This document shows positions 1 through 11,146 of a stretch of DNA of 64,000 nt, one piece after another (the first letter of the stretch is position 1; every line of letters starts with the position of its first letter). The stretch comes from Mixophyes australis (taxonomy: Eukaryota; Chordata; Amphibia; Anura; Limnodynastidae). The notes beneath the pieces were generated by a model that was not told the DNA's origin, did not search any database, and saw only the letters and a list, made by a program, of their open reading frames with translations. The DNA lies in contig JAVHZZ010000008.1 of NCBI GenBank assembly GCA_036250195.1, positions 9,414,434-9,478,433 on the forward strand, read 5' to 3'. Both the position numbers and the translations under genes were made by a program.

Positions 1-160
1 AAGCTGCGAGTTTAAAAAAATGGAGATGTTGCCTATAGCAACCAATCAGATTCTAGTTATCATTTATTTAGTGCAGTCTACAAAATGACAGCTAGAATCT
101 GATTGGTTGCTATAGGCAACATCTCCACTTTTTCAAACCCGCAGTTCAGTAAATATACCC
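1..160. mobile_element. Foldback MITE, Harbinger-like, cut by window edge
   Basis: The two halves are long inverted copies: GTTGCCTATAGCAACC near 31-46 is mirrored by GGTTGCTATAGGCAAC near 104-119. The same element occurs complete at 36106-36280 and 54210-54384, where it is 175 bp long and flanked by 3-bp duplications. The left terminus (about 15 bp) lies outside the window. There is no coding capacity. Each arm carries an X-box-like palindrome touching a CCAAT box (see findings). The PIF/Harbinger assignment is inferred from 3-bp TSDs and short GGG-starting termini, not from a transposase. Confidence 0.85.
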
Positions 161-818
161 CATGCAGTCTTAATGGTTGTGTTCACTGGTGTACAGTAAA
201 CACATGGTGAATTCATAGGCTGACGGTTTGGTCTAGCCCACCAAAATGGCCGCCCCACAGCGTGTAGTCTACAGGTAAACTTTGATGTACTCAATAATTA
301 ACAAGTCATATTTTCAGTTACGCTGTCTTTAAATGAGCAAGTAATCCCTCTGCAACTGAAGTCACTGACTTACTAAACGTCTTTAATGTTATTTATATAA
401 TCTCATTACGGGCGTTTTATGCCACAAGTATTAACTGCTGCCTTTCAAGCCGCGCTAATGGATTTACTTTGGAAATTTGATCGTCTGGCAGTTTGTCAGC
501 CTTGATAAACTGTAAATATACCATTGTTGCAGTGACTTGAATAAAATTATCACTCTTATTTTTACATGTTACTGAAAACAAGATTAGAACGTGGAGTCAG
601 CATTATTTTATAATGTAAAATAAAGATTGTGCCAAACAAACTTACTTGTTGTGTCTGATAGAATTGAGACCTGTGTAAAGCGGCACAAAAGTCGTATAGT
701 TTATATATAGATCGCTCGTTGTAAAATAAAAGAACACACAGGTTGTTATTAAACAAATATAAAGGTCTACTAAGCCTAAAATACAACATAATAACATTCA
801 CAAATACATATGTGAAAC
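161..818. other. Unassigned AT-rich stretch
   Basis: No recognisable gene or repeat. A 79-codon ORF on the minus strand (562-801) has no domain-like features, no splice context and low-complexity composition, so I treat it as chance. Confidence 0.6.
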
Positions 819-1444
819 CATACTTGGCAACTCTCCCTGAATGTCAGGGAGACTCCCTGAAATAGGGGTGATCTCCCTCACTCCCTGAAGAGTCTGGCAT
901 TCTCCCTGATGCTGAGCCAGTACAAGACGTGGTTGGCTTCGCCATCTGTGGCATGATGACACAGTTCAGAGATTGTGTCCTATGTCCATGTATTGATGCC
1001 TATGGAGGTGGCCATTTTCATGGAGACAAATATTTAATCAAAGACTGACAGGTAAGACAACATGACTTCAGTAATGGAGACAGAAATGTAAAAGACACTT
1101 CAGTCTCTAGAGATTCATTAGCTGCTTTACTTTAACGCATAGTTGCCTACTTTCTCGGAATGTCCGGGAGACTCCCGCATTTTTGGGAGGGCTCCCGGGA
1201 GAGCAGGGCAACCTCCCTGTTCTCGCCCCTGCAATAGATAAGTGGCTTGACGAATCGCATCATTTTTGGGCTAAGATGATCTGATATTTGTGTCATTAAG
1301 CCCCGCCCCCTGATGTATTTGGCTCAAATTGTGAAAACCGTTTAGGGGCGGAACCAAAATGATGTGATTTGTCAAGCCCCGCCACCGCACACCCACCTCC
1401 CCTGGGATCTCCCTGAAGCCAACGAGGAAAAGTTGGCAAGTATG
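819..1444 (+). mobile_element. Composite non-autonomous hAT-type element, long form (copy 1)
   Basis: The element starts CATACTTGGCAAC and ends GTTGGCAAGTATG, an inverted terminal pair shared with copies at 5735-6343, 39780-40370 and 47948-48549. It joins two parts: a first unit of about 320 bp (819 to about 1137), then a second unit beginning CATAGTTGCCTACT that matches the free-standing short element at 45454-45729. There is no ORF of transposase type. The 8-bp flanks of this copy (TGTGAAAC and CAATGTTT) do not match, unlike other copies, so it may be old or recombinant. Confidence 0.8.
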
Positions 1445-1639
1445 CAATGTTTGAATGCAGACATAGTTGGTTATCTATGTGTTTGTGCAGTTTTGGGATG
1501 TGTAAGTTTCAGCACAATAAACTACTTCTCCCAACTGACCAATCATCATGGGAGTTTTACAGAAACCTATTTCTGACCAACTCCAATAAGTGTCTTACAC
1601 GGTCACAATCACTAAAAAGAAACATATTTTGTGTTAAAG

Positions 1640-2035
1640 TGCACTGTGAGTGGCATAAACGTACTATACACCAGTGGCTGCAAGAACGTCCAATTCATCA
1701 TCCAGCGCAAAGGACCCTTATTGCAGCCTACGATTTCATAGGTGGAACGGGGAGGGGACTGGGCATATGCCCGTAGTCAGTGTACAGTAAGGGAGCGCCA
1801 AACTCGAGGGCACCCATCCACGTCCGATTTAAGCTCTGGGCATCTCTCAGGTACGTGTTTTTCGGTCGAATTACTTGCACCAGCTACAGGTCAGGTGTAA
1901 GTGCTGATTACTAGTGATGACGGCTGTGTATACAGCTAGAACATGTGTTTGGGATCAGGAGCAACTATAAAAATGTATTTTATGTACAGTAGACATTAAT
2001 AACTTCCTGATAAATGTATTTCAATTTAAAACAAA
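1640..2035 (+). mobile_element. Fragment of dispersed repeat family G
   Basis: This stretch aligns with copies at 56815-57435 and 58680-59600: a block around 1730-1765 (CGATTTCATAGGTGGAACGG), a CTCAGGTACGTG block near 1845, a GATGACGGCTGTGTATACAG block near 1916, and CCTGATAAATGTATTTCAAT near 2006. Complete copies appear to have termini reading GGGCCTGATTCATTAAG and its complement, suggesting a non-autonomous DNA transposon of about 0.9 kb. No coding capacity is seen. Superfamily is not determined. Confidence 0.65.
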
Positions 2036-2059
2036 AATCTTTTTTTTATGTTTCTTCAT

Positions 2060-2420
2060 TAATTATTATTATTATTATTATTATTAATTTTTATTTATAG
2101 GGCGCCACTAGGCGTCTGTAGCGCCGTACAGGGACAAACAAAGTTACAATACAAGGTGAGACAGCACAGTACAGTAAACAATAAGCACAGTAACTCGGTG
2201 AGCTCAAAGCACAGCTAGAGGGGCGGGGGAGGGGAGAGGGGAAGGTCCTGCATACGGCTGAGCCCGAGAGGGAGGGCCCGGATGACAGGGAAACCCCCAG
2301 AGGGGAGAGGAAGGAGCGAGAGGGGGGGGAAGAGGGTCCTCGAGGAAGAGGGCTAGGTAGCTGGAGAGCAGAGTTAGAAGTGGTGAGGACAAGAGAAGAG
2401 ATGACCCTGCTCAGAGGAGC
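2060..2420 (-). mobile_element. LINE/SINE 3'-tail-like fragment
   Basis: An (ATT)n run at 2065-2090 is followed by TATAGGGCGCCACTAGGCG and a GTAGCGCCGTACAGGGAC block. This is the reverse complement of the tail layout seen at the LINE ends near 50.2 kb and 52.2 kb (GCGCTATATAAATAAA then a short microsatellite). The G/A-rich block 2215-2400 that follows belongs to the same fragment or is simple-sequence DNA. A 164-codon minus-strand ORF here is Ser/Pro-rich because of this composition and is not a convincing gene. Confidence 0.5.
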
Positions 2421-3262
2421 GTACAATCTGACTATTATTAACATCTGACAATAACCGAATCCTTGTTTTCTTCTGTGCGTTGTACTTGGACTTATGTATT
2501 GTTTGTATCCTGCATTGTGTCTGTGTGAATACGTCAAGTGCTGTATAGCCATAGCGTACCTACACCCGTGTACAACGAGAGACACTTCTTCAGATCTTTC
2601 TATTTGAACAGGAGCGTTGGTATGTGCGATTTCCGTGCATTATTAAAATAAAAGCACAATACATTCATTTGACGTGCTCTAATGAATCAGACCCTTAATG
2701 TCATTCTTTTCTCCATTTCGTAAGAAGTGCAAGAAAAGTTTGATACATATTTTTCCGCCCCCTGGGGCAGAAAGTAAATCGCTCACAATGACTAATAATG
2801 CTGAGGCAGGAAAACAAATGAGAACTGGGATTTGTGCAGGAAATGTTAAACAGTTAATTGACAAATTGGAAAAAATTCAAAGTCCTGATGCCCCCGGGAT
2901 AAGTACAAATCTAAGAGCGGTAATTTCATCCGCCCTTCATGATGTCATTTCATGATGTCGCCATTTGTTGATGTAATATGTATTGTGCTGATGATAAGAT
3001 AAATACGCATCTTGTTTTGTTCTAGAAAGAAAAAATCCTCCAAATTTTTATGCAGAAGACAGAAAACAAAAATTATACAGAGAAAAATAAAACGTTTTAT
3101 TTTTTAAATTTTATTTTGTATTAGTCTTACAACAAATATTTTATTTTAAACAATGCTGATATTCTTCTGTAAAACTTAGTCCCACAGCCACAGTCAATGA
3201 CTTGGAGGAGTAAATAAAGTTTCTTTAAACTATTTAAATGTCCCATTATCGTTTTCATGTCA
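2421..3262. other. Unassigned stretch
   Basis: No recognisable gene or repeat. A short plus-strand ORF (2698-2955) has no supporting splice sites or domain. The segment is AT-rich and runs into the minisatellite. Confidence 0.55.
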
Positions 3263-4440
3263 GCAATCCCCCCCCCCATATACTCATCATTAATCCCCCA
3301 TATCATTGTTATCTACACCCCATATCATTATCATCTACCCCCATATCATTATCATCTACCCCCCACATCATTATCATCTACCTCCCACATCATTATCATC
3401 GACCCCCATATCATTATTATTTATCCCCCTCCATAACATTATAATTGACCCCCCATATCATTATCATCTACCCCCCATATCATTATCATCTACCCCCCAT
3501 ATCATTATCATCTACCCCCCCATATCATTATCATCTACCCCCCATATCATGATCATCAATCCTCATATCATTATCATCTACCCCCCATATCATTATCATC
3601 TACCCCCCATATAATTATCATCTACCCCCACATCATTATCATCAATCCTCATATCATTATCATCTACCTCCATATCATTATCATCTACCCCCATATCATT
3701 ATCATCTACCCCCCATATCATTATCATCTACCCCCCATATAATTATCATCTACCCCCACATCATTATCATCAATCCTCATATCATTATCATCTACCTCCA
3801 TATCATTATCATCTACCCCCATATCATTATCATCAATCCTCATATCATTATCATCTACCTCCATATCATTATCATCTACCTCCATATCATTATCATCTAC
3901 CCCCCCAATAATCCTTCTTATAGCCAACATTGGATTTACCCCCCATATCATTATCATCTACCCCCCATATCATTATCATCAATCCTCATATCATTATCAT
4001 CTACCCCCCCATATCATTATCATCTACCCCACATATCATTATCATCTACCTCCCACATCATTATCATCTACCCCCCATATCATTATCATCAATCCTCATA
4101 TCATTATCATCTACCCCCCCATATCATTATCATCTACCCCCACATCATTATCATCTACCTCCCACATCATTATTATCTACCCCCCATATCATTATTATCT
4201 ACTTCCATATCATCGTCATCTACCCCCATATCATTGTCATCTACCTCCACATCATTATCATCTACCCCCCATATCATTATCATCAATCCTCATATCATTA
4301 TCATCTACCCCCTACATCATTGTCATCTACCCCCATATCATTATTATCTACCCCCCATATCATTATCATCTACCTCCCACATCATTATCATCTACCCCCC
4401 ATATCATTATCATCAAACCTCTTTATATCATTATTATCAA
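3263..4440. repeat. Minisatellite, 21-23 bp unit, about 50 copies
   Basis: Tandem copies of CATATCATTATCATCTACCC with two to six trailing C residues fill about 1.2 kb. Variant units end ATCAATCCT instead of ATCTACCCC and recur in a mixed order. Strand composition is strongly biased: almost no G on the plus strand. The ORFs read through it (for example VDDNDME repeats on the minus strand, 3724-3957, and SLSSTP/IIIIYPP on the plus strand) are repeat artefacts. One foreign 32-bp insert sits at 3906-3937 (see findings). Confidence 0.95.
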
Positions 4441-5734
4441 GTTCAACCCCCCTCATAGCATTGCTAATTCTCCATATAATGCCCCCCCCAGCTCCCCATA
4501 TCATCATGCCCCCCAACAATGCCCTATATTATCATGTCCTCCATTAATTCCTTATATCCTCCATATAGTAATTTCCCCATCAATATCCTAATCCCCGCAT
4601 CAGTCTCTCCCCGCACTTAACTTACATCTTCCTGCTTACAGCGGACACTGCTCAGTTCCTCTTATGGGTCCCAGCTGTTTCCCTGGTAACAATATAATCA
4701 TACAAATCAATCAATAGCCAATAACACACAATGTAATCAGTTACCAATAACATAGCACTCAGCCATAATAACATTTCTCAGATTTCAAAGGGTCCAGTAA
4801 AAGGTACATTTTTCGTCAGTCTCACGTTTCTCAAAAACGACCTTATTTCCAAAATATTACAAAGTAATGGCGTCACTCTTCACTAAACACAAAACACCAG
4901 TAAAATCAAAGAAATCCAAAATATTTGTGTCTGTGTCTTGTACGATAATGAAGATTCTTGTCCTGTTTAATCTCTTTTATACCTGGGGGGTGGGAAACAT
5001 TATCACCCCCATCCTTCCATAGGGTATATTCATTATCTTGCGTACATCAGATTACAGCTCGGCGTCCACTGTCCGTTCCCAGCTGCTGGGTGGTCGCGTT
5101 TCACTGTGATACCGCTCTAAATATAGATGAAAATCTTCCATGTTGGAACTTAAATGCAAACAACACTTAGTTCATCTAAACAAGCTGGAGGAGCCTATAG
5201 ACCAAAACCAGCGTCTTCCCATCTAGAAATATTTCTGCATTTCTGTGATAGAGATGAATCTACAGATGTCCAATGTCAGCATCAGGCTTTCTTTCTTCTC
5301 CCTACGAGCCCAGGATAGGAGACGCTGTAGACCTGTCATCCGACAGATCACAATCTCGCTTGAAAGATGAGCAACACTTATCATGACATAGTTTTACATT
5401 GTAGAGGATACATTTTGTCTCTAGTTTGTCTCTACAAACATCTTTTCCTTTTCTTTATTCAGAAAGCTGAACATGAAGTTTGCAGTCTATAAAAGATGCT
5501 TTATGCTTCCCAGCCGGTACATTGTTTCCGTTCTGGGGAGCTGCCTCTGAGATTTGTTTTGTTATATTGCGGCGATATGTTGTTTTATATCGTGGTGATA
5601 CAATAATCCTTCTTATAGCCAACATTGGATTTGCTAATGAGAAATATGCACCCAGTCTTGTTATGTTTCCATCTTATCATTTTTTGGGGAGCAAATTAAA
5701 TATTTGTCATCGTGTATCTCAGATGTCTTTACAC
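4441..5734. other. Decayed edge of minisatellite, then unassigned DNA
   Basis: 4441-4620 still contains degenerate CATAT/CCCC units. Beyond it I see nothing recognisable except the 32-bp segment at 5601-5632 that is repeated inside the minisatellite. The ORF 5480-5896 runs into the transposon at 5735 and is not a gene. Confidence 0.6.
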
Positions 5735-6343
5735 CATACTTGCCAACTTTTCCTCTTTGGCTTCAGGGAGATGCCGGGGGAGGTGGACGTGCAGGGGTGG
5801 GACTTGACGAATCTCATCATTTTGCCATGTTTGTCACAATTTTGGCCAATTACAGCGGAGAGCGGGGCTAAGATGACGCAATATTTCCGCCATTAAGCCC
5901 TGCCCCAGCCACTTATCTTTTACGGGGACGAGAACCGGGAGGTTGCCCTGCACTCCCGGGAGGCCGGGAGGTCTTCCAGAAATGAGGGAGTCTTCCGGAC
6001 ATTCCGGGAGAGTGGGCAACTATGCGTTAAAGAAAAGCAGCTAATGAATCTCTAGAAACTGATGTGTCTTTTACATTTCTGTCTCCATTACTGAAGTCAT
6101 GTTATCTTACCTGTCAGTCTTTGATTAAATCATGGTCTCCATGAAAATGGCCACCTCCATAGGCATCAATACATGGACATAGGACACAATTTCTGAACTG
6201 TGTCATCATGCCACAGATGGCGAAGCCAACCACGTCTTGTACTGGCTCAGCATCAGGGAGAATGCCAGACTCTTCAGGGAGTGAGGGAGATCACCCCTAT
6301 TTCAGGGAGTCTCCCTGACATTCAGGGAGAGTTGGCAAGTATG
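5735..6343 (-). mobile_element. Composite hAT-type element, long form (copy 2, inverted)
   Basis: This is the reverse complement of copy 1, starting CATACTTGCCAACTTTTCC and ending GAGTTGGCAAGTATG. It is flanked by a perfect 8-bp target duplication, CTTTACAC at 5727-5734 and at 6344-6351. An 8-bp TSD and CA...TG termini are characteristic of hAT transposons. It has no transposase ORF, so it would have moved in trans. Confidence 0.9.
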
Positions 6344-6627
6344 CTTTACACGGTGTGTTTTATTATTCATGTTGCAGTGTCCAGGTTCATGTATGACACG
6401 GCATCATGCTCCACACTGGAAACAGCAACATACGTGTTCCTGAGACGGTTTCTTTAGTTTGACATTCAGGTGATTACAGTATTAGGAGTATATTTTAATA
6501 AATTGATAGCTTCAAAGACGTTAAAGTTAATGTCGGTTCTGGGACATTATTACACTAAAATCTCCCTGGCTTTAGAATAACATCAGGATTTCTGAAATGC
6601 TCTTCAATTATTGTCTAAATATTTGTG

Positions 6628-7092
6628 AACATAGGATCTACACAGCAACGTAGTACATTTCTCTATCTATGAACATAGGATCTACACAACATAGTACATT
6701 TCTCTATCTATGAACATATGATCTACACAATGTAGTACATTTCTCTATCTATGAAGATAGGATCTACACAATGTAGTACATTTCTCTATCTATGGACATA
6801 TGATCTACACAACATAGTACATTTCTCTATCTATGAAGATAGGATCTACACAATGTAGTACATTTCTCTATCTATGAACATAGGATCTACACAACATAGT
6901 ACATTTCTCTATCTATGAACATATGATCTACACAATGTAGTACATTTCTCTATCTATGAAGATAGGATCTACACAATGTAGTACATTTCTCTATCTATGG
7001 ACATATGATCTACACAACATAGTACATTTCTCTATCTATGAACATATGATCTACACAATGTAGTACATTTCTCTCTCTATGAAGATAGGATT
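6628..7092. repeat. Tandem array, 41-bp unit, 11 full copies
   Basis: The unit reads GAACATATGATCTACACAAT followed by GTAGTACATTTCTCTATCTAT. Eleven full units plus a partial one (ending at GAAGATAGGATTTT) are visible; the first is 3 bp longer. Variants of the first third (GAACATAGG, GAACATATG, GAAGATAGG, GGACATATG) and of the middle (ACATAG or ATGTAG) recur in an ordered series (see findings). It is non-coding. Confidence 0.95.
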
Positions 7093-7225
7093 TTCTGTTA
7101 AACATCAAGGGGTAAATGTATCAATGTCCGGATTCTTCAACTCTGGCGAGATCGGCGTCTTCAGCGCTTAAATTTAAAGCGGCGCTGCCTTGTAAAGGGA
7201 AACTTCCCTTTTCCATTTACCCCCA

Positions 7226-7920
7226 GGAGTCTGAGTCATTAGGGAAAGTAAGGCAAAAAAAGGACTAAATGTTCTCCAGGACAAACCATGTTACACTGCA
7301 AGGGGTTTAAATGAGTTAATTATTTTGCACATAAGATAAATACTGGCTGTTTTTTCATCTAACACACAAATACTTGATAGCTTTATTTTTACACTGAAGT
7401 TTAAATTTGATCTAGGGCATGCCCTACCCAACTATAAATCTGCCCCCACATTTTAAATTTACCTCCTCCGCCAATGCAACATGGTTTTGCCCAGGTGCAA
7501 AGTTACTCCTTTTTGTATGTATTGTTCTCTTTAATGACCAGGGCCGGATTAAGGGAATGGAGGCCCCTGGTCTAAGGGGGCCTCCATTCCCCCGTTAGGA
7601 CCCCCCCCCCCCCGTGATCCGAGCTGCCCCCCCCCCCCCCCGGCACTTACCTCCTTCTCCAGCGCGCTGTACGCTCTTTACTGAGGAGATCTCGTGATTA
7701 GTGAGACTCACGAGATCTCCTCAGTAAGGAGACTACAGCGCGCCGGAGAAGGACCGCAGTGAAAGTGCTCAGCAGCACTGATCGCGCCGGGGGCGCCCCT
7801 GCCCCTGACCGATCAATACTGCTGCTGAGCACTTTCAAGGGCCCCCTGGATGCCATAGGCCCCTGGGCTGTAGCCCAGTTAGCCCTATGGTTAATCCGGC
7901 CCTGTTAATGACTCAGGCCC
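7226..7920. mobile_element. Repeat family F (interrupted copy)
   Basis: It begins GGAGTCTGAGTCATTAGGGA and ends TTAATGACTCAGGCCC, imperfect inverted termini shared with 38938-39255, where the termini are GGGCCGGATTCATTAAGG and TTAATGAACCAGGCCC. Shared internal blocks include CACACAAATACTTGATAGCT and CTATAAATCTGCC. The copy is split near its right end by the hAT element at 7539-7904. Non-coding; probably a non-autonomous DNA transposon of about 320 bp. Confidence 0.8.
7539..7904. mobile_element. Non-autonomous hAT element nested in family F
   Basis: The termini are CAGGGCCGGATTAAGG and GGTTAATCCGGCCCTG, flanked by a perfect 8-bp duplication TTAATGAC at 7531-7538 and 7905-7912. The interior has C homopolymers and a foldback: TACTGAGGAGATCTCGTG near 7679 pairs with CACGAGATCTCCTCAGTA near 7710. 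It has no transposase gene. It shares the CAGGGCCGG terminus with the element at 52543-52924. Confidence 0.92.
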
Positions 7921-8667
7921 CTAGAGTGGTGTATGGCACCCCCAGAAATGTAGCCTCGCACCTCTGGATTAGAGTCCCTGCTCTACGGGATCGGAGTGCT
8001 CCAACGGATCCTCGGCAGAATACGTTGGAACTTGTATCAGAGTGTTCTAATTGCATTTATTTGGAATCTAGTTCTTCATTCTTGTAACTATTGAAACGTT
8101 TGTTAGGTGTTCTTTCCTTTTCATCCTGCGGTGTTCACTTGAGGTGTTGTTCTTGAATGATATTCAGTAGATACACCAAGCCTGAGGCAACGGGAGCCGT
8201 GAATGAATTAGTTACATGGTTGCACAGAAGGTTGTCTGAGCTATGTCAAGCATCCAGGTTCCCGTCTTTGATTTTCCAATTCGACCTTTGAGGTGTACGG
8301 GTTCAATTGCTCCTAAATCCCTTCACCTTTGAAGCAGCAGCTACTTGTCAGCTCTTGCCGAATTTTCCTCTCCTAATAAAGATTGATACAGCTGTTTCGC
8401 TTTTAGTCAACGTCCGTCGTTCTTGCGCTCTGACAATTCTAAATGTCTCCAAATGTTCTCAGTTTACCCCATAGGTTTAAAATGAACAACAAACTGAAAA
8501 ACTAACACTCAAAACCAAAAATGTCTGCTCCTCTGTGCGTCCACCACGGGTATCCTTCAAGGAACACAAATATGCAGAATTTGTGCAGAACAGCTGCGAT
8601 GGGGTTTTAGTGAACATGTATACATACTTCCCAACATTGAGACATGAAGAATTAGGACAAGATAGGC
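7921..8667. other. Unassigned stretch
   Basis: Nothing recognisable apart from a short TATACTTCCCAACATTGAGA block (about 8623) that resembles a terminal sequence of the CCTCCCAA-type elements. The small ORF at 7887-8087 starts inside the hAT element. Confidence 0.5.
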
Positions 8668-9643
8668 CGCGTCTGACAAGTGAATAACATTGATTATCTC
8701 GTTACAATGGCACCTCTCAGGGGGTGGGATAGATTAGGCAGCAAGTGAACAGTCAGTTCTTGAAGTTGATGTGTTGGAAGCAGGAAAAATGGGCAAGCGT
8801 AAGGATCTGAGTGACTTTGACCAATTTGTGATGGCTAGACCACTGTGTCATGGCACTTCCAATATGACAGGTCTTGTTGGGTGTTTCCAGTATGTAGTGG
8901 TTAGTACCTACCAAAAGTGGTCCAAGGAGGGACATTCGGTGAACCAGCAACAGGGCAGTCTAGCTGTCGCAGACCGGTCAGAGTGCTCATGCTGACCCCT
9001 GTCCACCATCGAAAGCGCCTACAAAGGTCATGTAAGCACCAGAACTGGACCGTGGAGCTATGGAAGAAGGTGGCCTGTTCTGAGGAATCGCATGTGGACA
9101 GCTGGTTGTGTGTGTGTCGTTTACCTGGGGAAGAAATGGCACCAGGATGCACTATGGGAAGAAGGCAGCTGGTGGTGTTGGTGTGATTCTCTGGGCAATG
9201 TTCTGCTGGAAAACCTTGGGTCCTGGCATTCATGTAGATGTAACTTTAACACGTACCACCTACCTAAACATTGATGCAGACCAAGTACACCCTTCATTGC
9301 AACTGTATTCCCTGATGGCAGTGGCCTCTTTCAGCAGGATAATGCCCCCTGCCACACTGGAAAAAATTGTTCAGGAATGGTTTGAGGAACATGATATAGA
9401 GCTCAAGATGTTGACTTGGCCTCCAAATTCCCCAGATCTCAATTCAATCGAGCATCTGTGGGATGTCCTGGAAAAACAAGTCCGAGCCATGGAGGCCCCA
9501 CCTTGCAACTTACAGGACTTAAAGGATATGCTGCTAAAGTCTTGGTGCCAAATACCACAGGACATCTTCAGGGGTCTTGTGGAGTCCATGCCTCGACAGG
9601 TCAGACAGGTGGTTTCAATGTTGTGGCCGATCGGTGTATATAT
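8668..9643 (+). pseudogene. Decayed Tc1/mariner element with transposase pseudogene
   Basis: The 3' end reads TGTTGTGGCCGATCGGTGTA, a Tc1-type terminus; the matching 5' terminus is missing. Transposase remnants lie in several frames: MGKRKDLSDFD near 8788 (N-terminal DNA-binding part), RVLMLTPVHHRKRLQ near 8977, QDNAPCHT near 9335 (second catalytic Asp) and WPPNSPDLNSIEHLWDVL near 9416 (third acidic residue, E of IEHLW). A large piece is absent around 8960, where the end of the DNA-binding part runs into the start of the catalytic part, and frameshifts separate the rest. From the second Asp codon (9338) to the Glu codon (9450) there are 109 nt, i.e. about 36 codons plus a frameshift. It is inactive. 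Confidence 0.93.
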
Positions 9644-10882
9644 TTCCTATATGTTTTTGTGTTAAAGAAAAAAACATGACTGCTCAATAACTGATGAATT
9701 TATAATCTTCCTCCCTCCTCACGTACAGTAAGTACCTACAAGCAAAAAAAAACCCCTGGATTTTGTCTTCTTCCCAGAAGACCTAACACGTTGAATTAAC
9801 TATGTCAGCACCAGAGCTGCCACAATGCAGCTATTCAAAGCCAACTCCTGTCTTCCATACCATAGATCCACATTTTCCTAGAACAGCAATTTCCTTTTTG
9901 ACCTCCACGGACATTAAACGCAGAGAGCACAGCTATAAAAAAAAATGTTAAAATGTCAGTAGAAATTGCATTAAATAGTGACACCTAAGCCAAGGAAAAC
10001 ATAGCTGAGATTTGAAGAGCTCTGCACCTGAATTCTTTTTTTTTAAAAAAAAATAAAAAATAAATTAAGAAAGACAGCTCAGAGTCTGTACACATCCTGC
10101 ACATGTAATAAACCATCGCTGACAAGCCACATTTATTAAAACAAGTACAAAAATAAAGTTGCCAAAACAGATCACACAATGGAAAAATAAACCAGTGTAG
10201 AACTAAATATTGCCAATTAGCACACCTGCTCCCATTGTATATAAATGTATTCTTTTAGCACTACAAAACTGCTATGCGTTCCTTTTTTTTTTTGCAAAGG
10301 ATTATTTTCAAAAGTTCTTGTTGACACGAAGGTTTTTATTACAGGTTTATAAACTTGGACTTGTACGTGTAATTATCTGAGTGTTTCGCAACTTAACATG
10401 TCTTAATTTTTCAGCCTCTAACGGCAAATGCATTGTCATCAGTTTCTCCAAAAAACAGGAGAAGGTACCTGGGACAGGATAAATCTCCTAATCCTGCCAG
10501 GGTTCTTTAGACAGATTATTGCTTGCGGTCTTGGAAAGAAAACATTTAATGGAAATATAATGCAGAAGGAGGACGGCGCCCAAAAATTCTTGCTGAATGT
10601 GTTCTCCTGCTCGATGTATGGAAGAAGGGAGAGATGTAGAGAAATATGAACTTGTATGTGCCATGCTCCATCACATAATTAATTCTCCATTAGCCCCAGT
10701 GATCACTTAATGGCATTACCGTTGTTCTACATATAGATCAGTGCAAATGACGTAGTAACATATTCTTTATTTTATTAATCACTGGACTTGAAGCACCTGA
10801 CTGCAGTTTTCATGGTACAGTTTTTTTTGGGTAGTGTTAAAGTAAAGTGGAACTGACCGCACAAAGTGAGAGATCGCTCATC
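9644..10882. other. Unassigned stretch
   Basis: No recognisable gene or repeat. It has A/T homopolymers near 10036-10060 and 10283-10292. ORFs here are short and lack splice support. Confidence 0.55.
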
Positions 10883-11139
10883 TTCAAACCTCCCAACTGT
10901 ATCTCCTACCGATGTAGGAGGGACAATCCCAGTTTGAGGGCTCTGTCTTGCAGTTCGGATCGGGACAGCTTTTTCCCCTGGTTGGGAATTAGGATGTATG
11001 TCACTGCAATGAACGGTACTTGGAGTGGTGGAGACGCGGCCTAGCACTTCAAAAGTGGTAGACACGACCCTAGATTTTAGCCACACCCCAATCGTGACAT
11101 GACCACGCCTTCTGACCCGATACCCAAATATTGGGAGGT
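10883..11139. mobile_element. CCTCCCAA-type repeat (hAT-like, fragment)
   Basis: It starts AACCTCCCAACTGTATCTCC and ends CAAATATTGGGAGGTATG, an inverted terminal pair, with CpG-containing acidic-Cys-like blocks (CGGGACAG) found again near 32.5, 37.3 and 51.5 kb. I could not find a matching 8-bp TSD because a SINE has inserted directly at its right edge. Non-coding. Confidence 0.6.
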
Positions 11140-11146
11140 ATGCATC

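Noticed and set aside
2091..2585. 164-codon minus-strand ORF rich in Ser and Pro
   Set aside because: It covers a retrotransposon tail and a G/A-rich simple stretch; no domain.
3930..4547. 205-codon plus-strand ORF in the minisatellite
   Set aside because: Translation of a tandem repeat; all neighbouring frames give similar low-complexity peptides.
6628..7092. Regular repeats that could suggest a CRISPR array
   Set aside because: Units are directly adjacent without unique spacers and the genome is eukaryotic.
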